NCBI RefSeq assembly: GCF_003610995.1
Contig: NZ_CP032543.1
Coordinates: 5,828,001 to 5,892,000 of the forward strand
From: Streptomyces griseus subsp. griseus
Lineage (GTDB): Bacteria > Actinomycetota > Actinomycetes > Streptomycetales > Streptomycetaceae
Reading direction: 5' to 3'
DNA: 64,000 nt
The notes beneath the pieces are model-generated. The model worked only from the letters and a program-made list of their open reading frames with translations, was not told where the DNA came from and ran no database searches. Below, piece by piece: positions 25,532 through 34,572 of this stretch (within the stretch, counting starts at the first letter, position 1; each line of letters opens with the position of its first letter). A program made the translations under genes and the position numbers.

Positions 25532-25900
25532 TTGAGCCAGGAACTCAAGGACAAGGCCGTCACCTATATCCCCGCACTGGAGAACCGCGACCGGCAGAGC
25601 GCCCGAACCCCGTGCGCCGAGACGGCCACCGTCTGGCACGACGAGGGCAAGGGGGAGCAGTCCACCGAGGAGAACATCGCCGGAGTGGAAGGGCAGAGCG
25701 CATCCATCGAATCGATGCGCTACGGCATCCTGCGCCGGCTCTCCCAGCCGGGCGAAGTCCTCCAGCAGCACGTGGGCCACGTCGCCACCGCCCACGGCGA
25801 GGTCCACGCCGCCGTCCACTTCGGCTCCGACGACGCCGGACAGATCGAACGCAGGGAGCAGTACGCCGACTTCGTCCCGGCCGGCGCCCAGGACAGCTGA
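25532..25900 (+). CDS. SnoaL-like / nuclear transport factor 2 family protein
   Basis: This 122-residue protein has the alpha+beta cone pattern of SnoaL-like proteins: LKDKAVTYIPALENRDRQSARTPCAETATVWHDEGKGEQS at the start, and a beta-sheet half with VLQQHVGHVATAHGEVHAAVHF and IERREQYADFVPAG. The TTG start has GAAGGAAG upstream. Members include small isomerases and cyclases, but many have no known role. It sits right behind the truncated regulator. From 25901 to 26223 (323 bases) no gene can be supported. Confidence 0.75.
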   Translation: MSQELKDKAVTYIPALENRDRQSARTPCAETATVWHDEGKGEQSTEENIAGVEGQSASIESMRYGILRRLSQPGEVLQQHVGHVATAHGEVHAAVHFGSDDAGQIERREQYADFVPAGAQDS

Positions 25901-26223
25901 CGGCGACAGCCATCAGCACCCCCCGGCTGTCACGCCGCAAGCGGGAGGTGATGAGAGGCCCTGCCGCCCAGGCGAGCGTGCGGGGCACCAGGCCGTTCAG
26001 CGAAGCGTGTCTGTGCCCGGGCCCCATCAGAGTTCCGGCGTCGGGGCACAAATGGGTCCCGGAGCAGCCGCTGATCCAGGACGAGCCGGCCGGACTCGGC
26101 GCTCGGACAGGCGTGGGGCTGCCGGGGAAGTGCCGGGCCTCCCCGCCTTAGGTCGGCGCGGGCGGCGCCGGTCCCGTCCCTCAGGCTGCCCACGGCCGTC
26201 CGGATGCGCCCGGTCCGTGTTCC

Positions 26224-27471
26224 TCACCCCTTCAGCCGCACCGGCAACCTCCGCACGCTGTTCCCCACGAACGAGGCGTGGCGCGGCAGTTCCCGCTCCG
26301 GGACCGCGAGGTCCAAGGCGGGGAAGCGGGTGAAGAGCTGTTCCAGGGCTGTGGTGCTCTCCAGACGGGCCAGGGGAGCGCCCATGCAGTAGTGCGCGCC
26401 GTGGCCCAGGGAGAGGTGGCGGGACGTGGTGGCGCGGGTGATGTCGAAGCGGGTCGCGTCCGGGCCGTGGGCCTGGGGGTCGCGGCCGGCTGCCGAGTAG
26501 CCCGCGAGGACCGGGGTGCCCTGGGGGATCACGGTGCCGTCCAGGGTCAGGTCGCGGGTGGGGTAGCGGAAGGGGAAGTAGCTGACCGGGCTGTCCCAGC
26601 GCAGGGTCTCCTCCACCACGTCCGCCCAGCTCGCCCCGCCGGAGAGGACCAGGTCGAGCTGGTCCCGGTGGGTGCACAGGGCCCGTACGGCGTTCGTGAT
26701 CAGGTTCAGCGTCGTCTCGTGGCCCGCGATGATGGTCAGCATCAGCGTGCCGATCAGCTCCTGCGGGCTGAACCGGTCGCCGCTCTCCTCACGGGCCGCG
26801 ATCATCGCGCTGGTGAGGTCGTCGCCCGGGTCGGCCGTACGGGCGGCCGCGACCGCGCTCAGCACCTCCACCATCTCCCGGTTGGCCGCCATCGCCTCGG
26901 CCGGACCGATGTCCGTGGCCACGATCTTGTTGGAGAGGTCGTGCAGCCGGTCCTGGTGGGCCTCGTCCACGCCCAGCAGTTCGCAGATCACGCCCATCGG
27001 CAGCGGCAGCGCGAAGTGGGCGCGCAGATCGACGACGCCGTCCTCGGTGGCGGCCGCCTCCAGGCCGTTCAGCAGACGGGAGGTCAGCTCCACCACGGAG
27101 GGGCGGAGTTCCTCGACCCGGCGGGCCGTGAACGCCTTGCCCATCAGCGAACGCAGCCGCCGGTGGTCGTCGCCGTCCGCGGTCGTCATCCCCTGCACCG
27201 TGGCGAAGGTCTTCAGCGGCCAGCCGTCGGCGATCTCCCCGGCCTGGAGCGCCGTGAAGTGCCGCGCGTTCTTGGCGACATCGGGGTGTGCGAGGAACTC
27301 CTTCAGCGCGTCGTGGCCCAGCACGGCCATCCCCTGCACCTCGCCGGGGAGAACCACCGGGGTCACCGCCCCTTGAGCCAGCAGCCGGGCGTTGGCCGCG
27401 TGCGGGCAGCCCCCCGCCGGGTCCAGGCGGTGCGGGCTGTCGGCCGTGGGGTTCTGCGGTGACGTGTTCAA
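26224..27471 (-). CDS. Cytochrome P450, CYP154-like, last gene of the conservon operon
   Basis: This 415-residue soluble haem monooxygenase has the I-helix oxygen motif AGHETT, the K-helix ExxR as ETLR, and the haem-binding loop LSLGHGAHYCMGAPLAR with ligand Cys362. It lies 87 bases downstream of an atypical P450. Conservons in Streptomyces often end with a CYP157/CYP154 pair, and this one has the canonical motifs expected of the CYP154 partner. Substrate is unknown. Confidence 0.93.
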   Translation of the reverse strand: MNTSPQNPTADSPHRLDPAGGCPHAANARLLAQGAVTPVVLPGEVQGMAVLGHDALKEFLAHPDVAKNARHFTALQAGEIADGWPLKTFATVQGMTTADGDDHRRLRSLMGKAFTARRVEELRPSVVELTSRLLNGLEAAATEDGVVDLRAHFALPLPMGVICELLGVDEAHQDRLHDLSNKIVATDIGPAEAMAANREMVEVLSAVAAARTADPGDDLTSAMIAAREESGDRFSPQELIGTLMLTIIAGHETTLNLITNAVRALCTHRDQLDLVLSGGASWADVVEETLRWDSPVSYFPFRYPTRDLTLDGTVIPQGTPVLAGYSAAGRDPQAHGPDATRFDITRATTSRHLSLGHGAHYCMGAPLARLESTTALEQLFTRFPALDLAVPERELPRHASFVGNSVRRLPVRLKG

Positions 27472-27558
27472 CAGGGCTCCAGGTCTTCTGAGGAAGGGAG
27501 ACAGGACGCGGGGGCGGACGGGATCCGACCGGAGGAGTGCCGATGGGCTTCGAACGGG

Positions 27559-28908
27559 TCAGCGGGGACCGGCTTGTGGCCGCGCCCCGTTGCGGTGCGG
27601 CCATGGGGTGGTGGGGGCCTCGGCTGCGTAGGAGGGCACCGGGCCCTGCGGCAACTGCGGCGAGGTGAAGCGCACGGGCAGTGTGCCCAGGCCCTTGCTC
27701 CACGGCGAGTTGACCCACTTCAACTCGTCTTCCGGGACCGCCAGATCCAGGTCGGGCAGGCGGTGCCGGATCGTGTCGACGGCGGTCCGGGTGATCAGTC
27801 TGGCCGGGTCCTGGGCGGGGCAGGTGTGCGGGCCCGCGCCGAATGCCAGATGGGAGCGGTTGCCGACCACGGGGGCGCCGTCGGGCGGCAGGATCGCCGG
27901 ATCCGCGTTGGCCGCCGCCAGGCCGAGGATCAGCATGTCGCCCGCCCGGATGTCCTGGCCGCCGAACCTCATGTCGCGCGTGGCGTAGCGGGCCGGGAAG
28001 TTCTGGGTGGGCGGGAAGCGCCACAGGACCAGGTCGAGGGCGTCGTCGACGCTGAGGTGGCCGCCGCTCAGCGAGGAGCGCAGCGCGGGGTCGCAGAGCA
28101 GGATGCGCAGCGAGGTGGCGATCCAGTTCACCGTGGTCTGGTTGCCCGCGACGAACATCACCACGAGGTTGTGCAGCACCTCCTCGTCGGTGAGCCGCGC
28201 CGGGTGGTGCAGCAGCGCCGAGACGATGTCGTCGCCCCTCACCCGCCGCTTCTCCTCGATCAGTGACAGGAGGATCGCCCCCATCCGGCGACTGGCGTCC
28301 GCCGCCCCGCTGGTGCCGGACGCCAGGCCGCCCACCGCCTCCACCAGCTCCCGGCCGGTCCGGTCGTCCACCCCGAGCAGCCCGGCGATCACCCGCAGCG
28401 GCAGCATGCGTGCGTACGAGGCGACGAGATCGGCCTCGCCGTGGTCAGCGAATCCGGCGATCAGGGCCTCGGCGGTGGTGCGTACGCTGCGGCGCAGCTC
28501 GTGCCCGTTGATCCCGGCCAGCGCGTCGGAGACGGCGCCGCGCATCCTGCGGTGCTGCTGTCCGTCCGCGAAGAGCAGCGCGGGGCGCCAGCCGACCATC
28601 GGCAGGATCGGCGAGTCGGCCGGCACCCGGCCTTCGCGCAGCAGGCTCCACCGGCGCGGGTCGTGGGAGAAGTCCTGCTCCTCGCGGGTGAGCCGGAGCA
28701 GTTCGCGGTGGCCCAGGACCAGCCAGGCGTCGATGCCGGGGGCGAGGGCGACCGGTGCCACCGGGCCGTGCGTGCCGCGCAGTTCCTCGTACAGCGCGGG
28801 CATCGTATTGCCGTCGAGGCCGGGCCCGTACAGTGCGGCCGCCTTGGCGGGGGCGCCGGTCACGGGGCAGCTGACAGCCGGGCCGGCCGGGGGGTGCGGC
28901 GTGCTCAT
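27559..28908 (-). CDS. Cytochrome P450 of the conservon (CYP157-like, lacks the ExxR motif)
   Basis: This is a 449-residue P450 with the haem loop LAFGAGPHTCPAQDPAR (Cys363) and an I helix with VAGNQTT. The K-helix, which should contain Glu-x-x-Arg, instead reads DALDLVLWRFPP, so the near-invariant Glu-Arg pair is absent. CYP157 members of Streptomyces conservons are known for exactly this departure, with a LW at this place. The ATG (28908) overlaps the cvnD stop (ATGA). The C-terminus carries a Pro-rich tail of about 40 residues. Confidence 0.92.
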   Translation of the reverse strand: MSTPHPPAGPAVSCPVTGAPAKAAALYGPGLDGNTMPALYEELRGTHGPVAPVALAPGIDAWLVLGHRELLRLTREEQDFSHDPRRWSLLREGRVPADSPILPMVGWRPALLFADGQQHRRMRGAVSDALAGINGHELRRSVRTTAEALIAGFADHGEADLVASYARMLPLRVIAGLLGVDDRTGRELVEAVGGLASGTSGAADASRRMGAILLSLIEEKRRVRGDDIVSALLHHPARLTDEEVLHNLVVMFVAGNQTTVNWIATSLRILLCDPALRSSLSGGHLSVDDALDLVLWRFPPTQNFPARYATRDMRFGGQDIRAGDMLILGLAAANADPAILPPDGAPVVGNRSHLAFGAGPHTCPAQDPARLITRTAVDTIRHRLPDLDLAVPEDELKWVNSPWSKGLGTLPVRFTSPQLPQGPVPSYAAEAPTTPWPHRNGARPQAGPR

Positions 28909-29537
28909 GAGGACTCCGTGGCGACGTGGATGAGGTGACGGACCAGGGCGATCAGCGCCCGGATCGATGAGGCCCGGTCCCGGGCGTCACAGATCACCAG
29001 CGGGGTGCCGGGCAGCAGGTCGAGGGCCGTACGGATGTCGTCGGCGTCGTACCGGGGGCCGGACGGGAAGACGTTGACGGCGACCGCGAAGGGGAGGTCC
29101 AGGTCCTCCAGATTGCCCAGTGCGTCGAAGGAGGCCGCCAGGTCCCGGGTGTCCACCAGTGCGAGCGCGCCCAGTGCCCCCTTGGCCAGGTCCTGCCAGG
29201 CCGGCAGGAACCGCTGCTGGCCGGGCGTGCCGAACAGGTACAGCACCAGGTCGCCGTCGATGGTCAGCCGGCCGAAGTCGAGGGCGACCGTGGTGGTCCT
29301 CTTGCCGCTGTCCACGTCCGCGTCGACCCGGACGCCCGCCTGGGTCATCGATGCCTCGGTGGAGAGCGGTTCGATCTCCGACACCGTGCCGATCAGCGTC
29401 GTCTTGCCCACCCCCAGTGGGCCGACGACCAGGATCTTCGCCGCGCCCGACACGTTCGAGTCGAGGTACTTCCCGTCGGTCGCGGCGGGCGGCGTGCCGG
29501 TCTCGGCCAGGGTTTCAGAGGCAGCTTTCGAGACCAT
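28905..29537 (-). CDS. cvnD: Conservon protein CvnD, Ras/Arf-like GTP-binding protein
   Basis: This 210-residue small GTPase-like protein has a P-loop GPLGVGKTT (residues about 39-47), a switch II-like motif FGTPGQQRF and NVFP at the place of the NKxD motif. In conservons it is the switch protein acting with CvnA-C in a membrane-associated, G-protein-like complex. Its start overlaps the end of cvnC by 23 bases. Confidence 0.95.
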   Translation of the reverse strand: MVSKAASETLAETGTPPAATDGKYLDSNVSGAAKILVVGPLGVGKTTLIGTVSEIEPLSTEASMTQAGVRVDADVDSGKRTTTVALDFGRLTIDGDLVLYLFGTPGQQRFLPAWQDLAKGALGALALVDTRDLAASFDALGNLEDLDLPFAVAVNVFPSGPRYDADDIRTALDLLPGTPLVICDARDRASSIRALIALVRHLIHVATESS

Positions 29538-29874
29538 GGAGGACCTTTCTGAGCATGGTCACATCGGCGCGTTCGGCCGGCGGGATGGGCGGCCGGGTCA
29601 CGATCAGCCCCCATCGGAGGAGGTCGGAGAGCAGCACTTGCGCGACCGACGGCGGCTGGCCGAGGTGGGCGGCCACCTCCGCGACCGAGATGAGCCCCTC
29701 GCAGTGCTTCAGGATGGCGAAGTGCTCCGGCTGGAGGGTGGCGGGGAACGCCACCTCCGCCGTCATCACCAGGGACTCCCAGGACAGCGGTTCGCCCTCG
29801 GACTCCGTGCGGCCGCGTGTGATGACGTACGGTCGGATCGCCGATGCCCTCGGCACCTCGGGCCGCTCCGCCAT
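29515..29874 (-). CDS. cvnC: Conservon protein CvnC, DUF742 family
   Basis: This 119-residue protein has the DUF742 pattern: RPYVITRGRTESEGEPLSWESLVMT at the start, then a winged-helix-like part (LQPEHFAILKHCEGLISVAEVAAHLGQPPSVAQVLLSDLLRWGLI). The ATG at 29874 overlaps the cvnB stop as TGATG. It is part of the cvnABCD operon. Confidence 0.94.
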   Translation of the reverse strand: MAERPEVPRASAIRPYVITRGRTESEGEPLSWESLVMTAEVAFPATLQPEHFAILKHCEGLISVAEVAAHLGQPPSVAQVLLSDLLRWGLIVTRPPIPPAERADVTMLRKVLHGLESCL

Positions 29875-30317
29875 CACGTCGCGGCGGCCTCGTCCCGGGG
29901 CAGACTGGTCAGGTGGGCGCCGATCTTCGCCACCAGCATCTGCATCTGCTGGGCCACCAGGCCCACGTCGGCGTCCAGATCGGTGGCGACCCCCAGGTGC
30001 GCGCCCACCCCGGCGTGGGTGAACAGCACGAACCCCTGGTCGGTCTCCAGCATCAACTGGCGTGTTGTGGCACCCCGTCCGAACAGCAGCGCGCTGGTGG
30101 ACCGGCCCGTCATGGTCATCGCCGCGCAGGCCGCCGAGAGCGACTCCGCGTCGGCGACGCTCAGGGCGGCCACCGGACCCGAGAGGTTCTCGGCGGAGGC
30201 GTGCCCGAGACGCAGCCCGTCCTCCGACACCACCACGGCGTGCCGGACGCCGGGAATCTCGGTGAGGGGGCGGAGCATCCATCCCAGATCGGGGAGTCGG
30301 GTGATGGTTCCGGTCAC
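29874..30317 (-). CDS. cvnB: Conservon protein CvnB, roadblock/LC7 domain
   Basis: This 147-residue roadblock/LC7 protein contains GVRHAVVVSEDGLRLG, SADAE-like helix (SVADAESLSAACAAM) and TTRQLMLETDQGFVLFTHAG. Roadblock proteins pair with small GTPases, here presumably CvnD. The GTG start (30317) overlaps the cvnA stop (GTGA), which fixes the start inside a longer open frame. Confidence 0.95.
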   Translation of the reverse strand: MTGTITRLPDLGWMLRPLTEIPGVRHAVVVSEDGLRLGHASAENLSGPVAALSVADAESLSAACAAMTMTGRSTSALLFGRGATTRQLMLETDQGFVLFTHAGVGAHLGVATDLDADVGLVAQQMQMLVAKIGAHLTSLPRDEAAAT

Positions 30318-31804
30318 GGTCGGCCTCCGGCTTGCTCGTGCGGGGTACTGGGCAGGGACTGTCCGCCGTACGGGGGCGACGTGGGCCCGGTGTCGCCGTC
30401 CGCGTCGACGGCCGCCCGGCCGCGCAGCGTCCCGGACACCACACTGGCGATCGAGGCGCGTGCCGCCTCCGGTGTCCAGGGTTCGGCGGGCGCGTTGCCG
30501 GGCAGCGGGTCGGGCGCCGAGTGCCGTGCGGGGGCCGTGGACGGGGCGGCACCGCGCCGGCTGCGCCGCCGCGGCAGGCCGGCCGGCTCGGGGGCGTCGT
30601 CGCGTACGGCTGCCGGGGGCACGGCGGGTGCGGCGTGCTCGGCCGGTTCGATCGACGGGCGGCGGTGTGCGGCGGGCCTCGGCAGCGGGTCGGTGAGCAG
30701 CCGGAACGGTACGAACATCACCGCCCGGGTGCCGCCGTACGCCGAAGACCCGCTCAGCTCCACGTTGAAGCCCAGCTCCCGGCTCCAGCGCCCGACACAC
30801 GCCAGGCCGAGCCGCGGCACCGCGCCCAGGCGGGTCAGGTCCAGGTCGTCACGGAGGTGGCCGAGGGCCTGGTGCATCACGTCCGGCGGCATCCCGAGCC
30901 CGGCGTCGTCGATCTCGATGACCGCACCGGAGCCCACCTCCCGCACGCTGACGACCACGGGGGAGCTGGACGGTGAGAACACCGTCGCGTTCTCCAGCAG
31001 TTCGGCGATGGAGTGCATCAGCCCCTCGGCGGCCGGGGGCACCGCGTACAGGGTCTGTCCGCCGTGCACCTCGATCCGCCCGAACTCCACGATCCGGGAC
31101 TGGGCGCCCCGTACGCAGTCGTAGAGCGAGACCGGCCTGGTCTCCCGGCGGGCGGGCCAGATGCCGCACATCACCAGAAGTGTCTGCGCCTTGCGGGTCA
31201 TCTGCGAGGCCGCGTGGTCGGCCTTCATCACGTTCGCCATCAGGAGCGGGTCTTCGATGGAGCGCTCGACCTCGTCCAGGACCTGCTGCTGCACGGTCGC
31301 CATCACGTGCATGGTGCGCGCCACGGATTCGAAGGCGGCCTGCACCGAGTCGCGCAGGGTGCGCTCGCGGTGTACGGCGGTGTCCGAGCCGAGCGCGACG
31401 ACGACCGAGTCCAGTGCCCGGGCGAACTCCTCACCGGTCTGCTCGGGCGGCGCCATCGGCCCCGGCACGCCGTCCAGCCGCTGTCCGGTGTGCAGTCGTT
31501 CGGCGATGGCCGGGACGCGTACGGCGGCCAGATGCACCACTTCGGCGCCCCGGGCGGCGGCCACCTCGGCCTCCTGGGCGCGGTGTGCGCGTTCGGCGGA
31601 GAGCCGCCGGAAGAGGAACAGCACCCAGGCGATCAGCAGGACGACGGCCGCGGCACCGGCTCCCGCGAGGACCTGGTGCCACCCGGCGTCCGCGATGACG
31701 GCGGCCCACCCCGCACCGGCGGCCGCCAAGAGGGTGATGACCCATCCGGCGACGGCCGCGCTGGGACCGGGGGCGCGTCCTGGCTGCTTCAACGGCCGAC
31801 TCAC
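30314..31804 (-). CDS. cvnA: Conservon sensor protein CvnA (histidine-kinase-like)
   Basis: This 496-residue membrane protein has two N-terminal helices (VAGWVITLLAAAGAGWAAVIA; AGAAAVVLLIAWVLFLF). A cytoplasmic coiled helical region follows (about 65-200), then a HATPase domain with the N-box ELLENATVFSPSSSP and the G1-type IEIDDAGLGMP. A 130-residue Pro/Ala/Arg-rich tail ends the protein. No clear phospho-acceptor histidine box precedes the ATPase domain, as is usual for CvnA. It is the first gene of the cvn operon. The 295-base gap upstream (31805-32099) contains its promoter, but I cannot name the boxes with confidence. Confidence 0.94.
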   Translation of the reverse strand: MSRPLKQPGRAPGPSAAVAGWVITLLAAAGAGWAAVIADAGWHQVLAGAGAAAVVLLIAWVLFLFRRLSAERAHRAQEAEVAAARGAEVVHLAAVRVPAIAERLHTGQRLDGVPGPMAPPEQTGEEFARALDSVVVALGSDTAVHRERTLRDSVQAAFESVARTMHVMATVQQQVLDEVERSIEDPLLMANVMKADHAASQMTRKAQTLLVMCGIWPARRETRPVSLYDCVRGAQSRIVEFGRIEVHGGQTLYAVPPAAEGLMHSIAELLENATVFSPSSSPVVVSVREVGSGAVIEIDDAGLGMPPDVMHQALGHLRDDLDLTRLGAVPRLGLACVGRWSRELGFNVELSGSSAYGGTRAVMFVPFRLLTDPLPRPAAHRRPSIEPAEHAAPAVPPAAVRDDAPEPAGLPRRRSRRGAAPSTAPARHSAPDPLPGNAPAEPWTPEAARASIASVVSGTLRGRAAVDADGDTGPTSPPYGGQSLPSTPHEQAGGRP

Positions 31805-32099
31805 CGCAGGGGCCCCGACCTGACGACCCTGCGGACACCGTTGTCAGCCACGAGAAGCGAAACCTTTCACGACACGTCGAATCCCCGTTCGGGGGGTGGG
31901 AGCATGCAAAGCCTAGGCCAAGTGGCTCGAATTGTTGAGGTGTTGATCCGTTTCGGTCACACCGGGTGGCTGGGAATGGCGTGTTGACGCCCCTGTGCCG
32001 CCCGTTCCGGTGTGCCGCCGGCCCGCACGTGCCGCGCATGTACACGCCACGGCCCCATCCCGCGCGGCGCTCGGTTTCGGCCCCGGCCCCGCGCGGCGC

Positions 32100-33119
32100 T
32101 CAGTTCGCGGGCGGTGGCGCCGTGCTCTTGCGTACGACCAGGGTCGTCGCCAGCTCCAGCCGGGTGGAGACCGGTTCCTGGGCCCGCAGCCGCATCAGCA
32201 TCTGCGTGGCCTCCTCCGCCATCTGGCGCAGCGGCTGGTGGACCGTGGTCAGTGCCGGGCTCGCCCAGCGGGCGATGGACACGTCGTCGTAGCCGACCAC
32301 CGAGAGATCGTGGGGGACGCGCAGTCCGTGCACCCGGGCGGCCTCCAGCACGCCGAGTGCCTGGAGGTCGCTGCCCGCGAAGATCGCCGTGGGGCGCTCG
32401 GGGTGGGACAGCATCTCGGTGGCGCGGTCGTAGCCGCCCTCCACATGGAAGTCGCCGAACAGGACGAGTCCCGGGTCCACCTCCAGCCCCGCCATGGTCA
32501 TCGCCGACCGGTAGCCGTCGAGCCGGGCGCGGGAGCAGAGCATGTCCTCGGGGCCGGTGATGACCCCGATGCGCCGGTGCCCGCACTCGATGAGGTGGCG
32601 GGTGGCGGCCAGGCCGCCGTTCCAGTTGGCCGAGCCGACCGAGGGGACGTCCGGGTCGGGGTCGCCCGCCGGGTCCACGATGACGAACGGGATCGAACGC
32701 GCCCTGAGCTGCTGTTTCACCTCGCCGGGCAAGGTGGAGAAGACCAGCACGACACCGAGCGGCCGGCGCTGGAGCATCGCCTCCATCCACTCCGGTCCGG
32801 GCGCGTGGCGGGTTCCGCTCTCGGTGAGGACGACCCCCGCGTTGTGGGCCTTGGCGATGTTCTCCACCCCCCGGATCAGCTCCATCGCCCAGATGCTCTC
32901 CAGCTCGTGGAACACGATCTCGATGAGTGGCGCCTCGCCCGCCGACCGTGTGGTGCGCCGGTAGGCGTGGGCCTCCAGCAGGCGCTCCACCTTGACCCTC
33001 GTGGGGGCTGCCACGTCCTGCCGTCCGTTGAGGACCTTCGAAACTGTCGAAATCGAGACGCCGGCCTGCTGGGCCACCTGGGCCAGCGTGATCCGGCCCA
33101 TCTCCTGGTCATCGCGCAT
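32100..33119 (-). CDS. LacI family repressor of the adjacent sugar importer
   Basis: This 339-residue repressor has an N-terminal HTH ITLAQVAQQAGVSISTVSKVLNG, followed by the hinge helix and a periplasmic-binding-protein-like effector domain (VVLVFSTLPGEVKQQL; DMLCSRARLDGYRSAM; AIFAGSDLQALGVLEAARVHG; SVVGYDDVSIARWASP). ATG 33119 puts the HTH eight residues from the start; a longer frame exists upstream. It is divergent from the sugar ABC operon, as BxlR is from bxlEFGA in some Streptomyces, so it probably binds the palindrome at 33230. Confidence 0.92.
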   Translation of the reverse strand: MRDDQEMGRITLAQVAQQAGVSISTVSKVLNGRQDVAAPTRVKVERLLEAHAYRRTTRSAGEAPLIEIVFHELESIWAMELIRGVENIAKAHNAGVVLTESGTRHAPGPEWMEAMLQRRPLGVVLVFSTLPGEVKQQLRARSIPFVIVDPAGDPDPDVPSVGSANWNGGLAATRHLIECGHRRIGVITGPEDMLCSRARLDGYRSAMTMAGLEVDPGLVLFGDFHVEGGYDRATEMLSHPERPTAIFAGSDLQALGVLEAARVHGLRVPHDLSVVGYDDVSIARWASPALTTVHQPLRQMAEEATQMLMRLRAQEPVSTRLELATTLVVRKSTAPPPAN

Positions 33120-33188
33120 GTCGAGGAGCTTAGAGCACGGCCCGGCCCCCACCGAGACGTAACGCTTTGATTACGCAGTGACCGAGGG

Positions 33189-33217
33189 TTGACCCCTCAG
33201 AGGGGGAGTCCTAGCGT
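33189..33217 (+). promoter_or_regulatory. Putative promoter of the sugar importer operon
   Basis: TTGACC (33189-33194) and TAGCGT (33212-33217) are separated by 17 bases, a good match to the vegetative consensus. Transcription would start near 33224, immediately before the palindromic operator. Confidence 0.55.
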
Positions 33218-33229
33218 CCCGACTCAGAA

Positions 33230-33251
33230 GTTTCGGCAATTATTCCGAAAC
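33230..33251. promoter_or_regulatory. LacI-type operator palindrome
   Basis: GTTTCGG (33230-33236) and CCGAAAC (33245-33251) form a perfect 7-bp inverted repeat around 8 A/T-rich bases. It lies just downstream of the predicted -10 box and 19 bases before the first gene, a position where a bound repressor would block transcription. A weaker CGTAA/TTACG repeat lies at 33158-33175. Confidence 0.65.
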
Positions 33252-33270
33252 AGTTTCGAGAGGCGAGTCG

Positions 33271-34572
33271 ATGAAACAACGCGCACGGTTCTCGCGGACC
33301 GCTGTCGTCGGTGGTGCGGCGCTGGCCCTGGTGCTGTCCCTGTCCGGGTGCGGAGGGGGCTCCGACGCGGCCGACGGCGACACCATCCACGTCCTGGTCT
33401 ACGGGGACGCGGCGAACAAGGTGGAGAAGGAGCTCGTCGCCACCTTCAACAAGACGTCGAAGGTGAAGGCCGTCCTGGATACGATCCCGGGCGCCGACTA
33501 CCAGGCGAAGCTACAGACGATCATCAACAGCAAGCAGGCGCCGGACGTCTTCTTCAACTGGGGCGGCGGCAGCATCAAGCCGTTCGTCGACGCCGGGCTG
33601 CTGCTCCCGCTGGACCCCTTCATCGACAAGGACCCGGACCTCAAGGCGAAGTTCCTGCCCTCCGTGTTCAACAGCGCGGCGGTGGACGGCACGTCCTACG
33701 GAATCCCCATGCGCGGCACCCAGCCCGTGCTGCTCTTCAACAACGGCAAGGTCCTCAAGAAGGCGGGCGTCGAACCCCCGCAGACCTGGGACGACCTGCT
33801 GGCGGCGGTCAAGGCGCTCAAGGCCGACGGCGTCACCCCGATCGCGCTGGGCGGCGGCGACCGGTGGCCGACACTGATGTGGTTCGAGTACCTCTACGAC
33901 CGAATCGCCGGGCCCGAGCTCTTCCAGAAGGCGCTGGACGGCGACAAGGACGCCTGGGCGAGCCCCGACAGCCGGCAGGCGCTGGGCAAGATCAGGGAGC
34001 TGGTGGACGCCGGTGCCTTCGGCACCAACTACGACTCGGTGAAGTTCACCGACCAGGGTTCCCCCACGCTCCTGGCGACCGGCCGGGCCGGCTTCGAGCT
34101 GATGGGCTCGTGGGAGTACTCGACCCAGCAGGACGCGCACCCGGAGTTCGCCGAGAGCGACCTCGGCTACAGCGCCTTCCCCTCCGTCGAGGGAGGCAAG
34201 GGCGACCGGGCGAACCTCGTCGGCAACACCAACAACTTCTACTCCGTGCTGAAGAAGACGAAGCGCCCGGAGGCCGTCGCCGAGTTCCTGAAGCTCATGT
34301 ACTCGGACCAGTTCGTCAAGGCGCAGCTCTCCATCGGTAACCTGCCGACCACGACCAACACGGAAGGGCTCCTGGACACCGCCGCCAGCCCCGAGTTCGC
34401 GAAGTTCCAGTACGACATGGTCAAGGAGGCCCCGGCGTTCCAGCTCTCCTGGGACCAGGCGTACCCGCAGTCCGCGGCCACCGCGATGTACCAGGCCCTC
34501 CAGCAGTTCTTCAACGGCTCGATGGACGAGGACGCCTTCATCAAGGCCATGCAGGCGCTGCCGACCTCGTGA
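33271..34572 (+). CDS. Sugar ABC transporter, extracellular solute-binding lipoprotein (BxlE-like)
   Basis: This 433-residue lipoprotein captures an oligosaccharide outside the membrane. It has a signal peptide with an arginine-containing start and lipobox LSLSGCGGG (Cys28). The mature protein has the family-1 binding-protein pattern (IPGADYQAKLQTIINSKQAPDVFF; YGIPMRGTQPVLLFNNGKVL; ALGGGDRWPTLMWFEYLYDR). It is the first gene of an operon with two permeases and a GH3 enzyme. No ATPase gene is present; such importers in Streptomyces usually share MsiK encoded elsewhere. Confidence 0.93.
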   Translation: MKQRARFSRTAVVGGAALALVLSLSGCGGGSDAADGDTIHVLVYGDAANKVEKELVATFNKTSKVKAVLDTIPGADYQAKLQTIINSKQAPDVFFNWGGGSIKPFVDAGLLLPLDPFIDKDPDLKAKFLPSVFNSAAVDGTSYGIPMRGTQPVLLFNNGKVLKKAGVEPPQTWDDLLAAVKALKADGVTPIALGGGDRWPTLMWFEYLYDRIAGPELFQKALDGDKDAWASPDSRQALGKIRELVDAGAFGTNYDSVKFTDQGSPTLLATGRAGFELMGSWEYSTQQDAHPEFAESDLGYSAFPSVEGGKGDRANLVGNTNNFYSVLKKTKRPEAVAEFLKLMYSDQFVKAQLSIGNLPTTTNTEGLLDTAASPEFAKFQYDMVKEAPAFQLSWDQAYPQSAATAMYQALQQFFNGSMDEDAFIKAMQALPTS

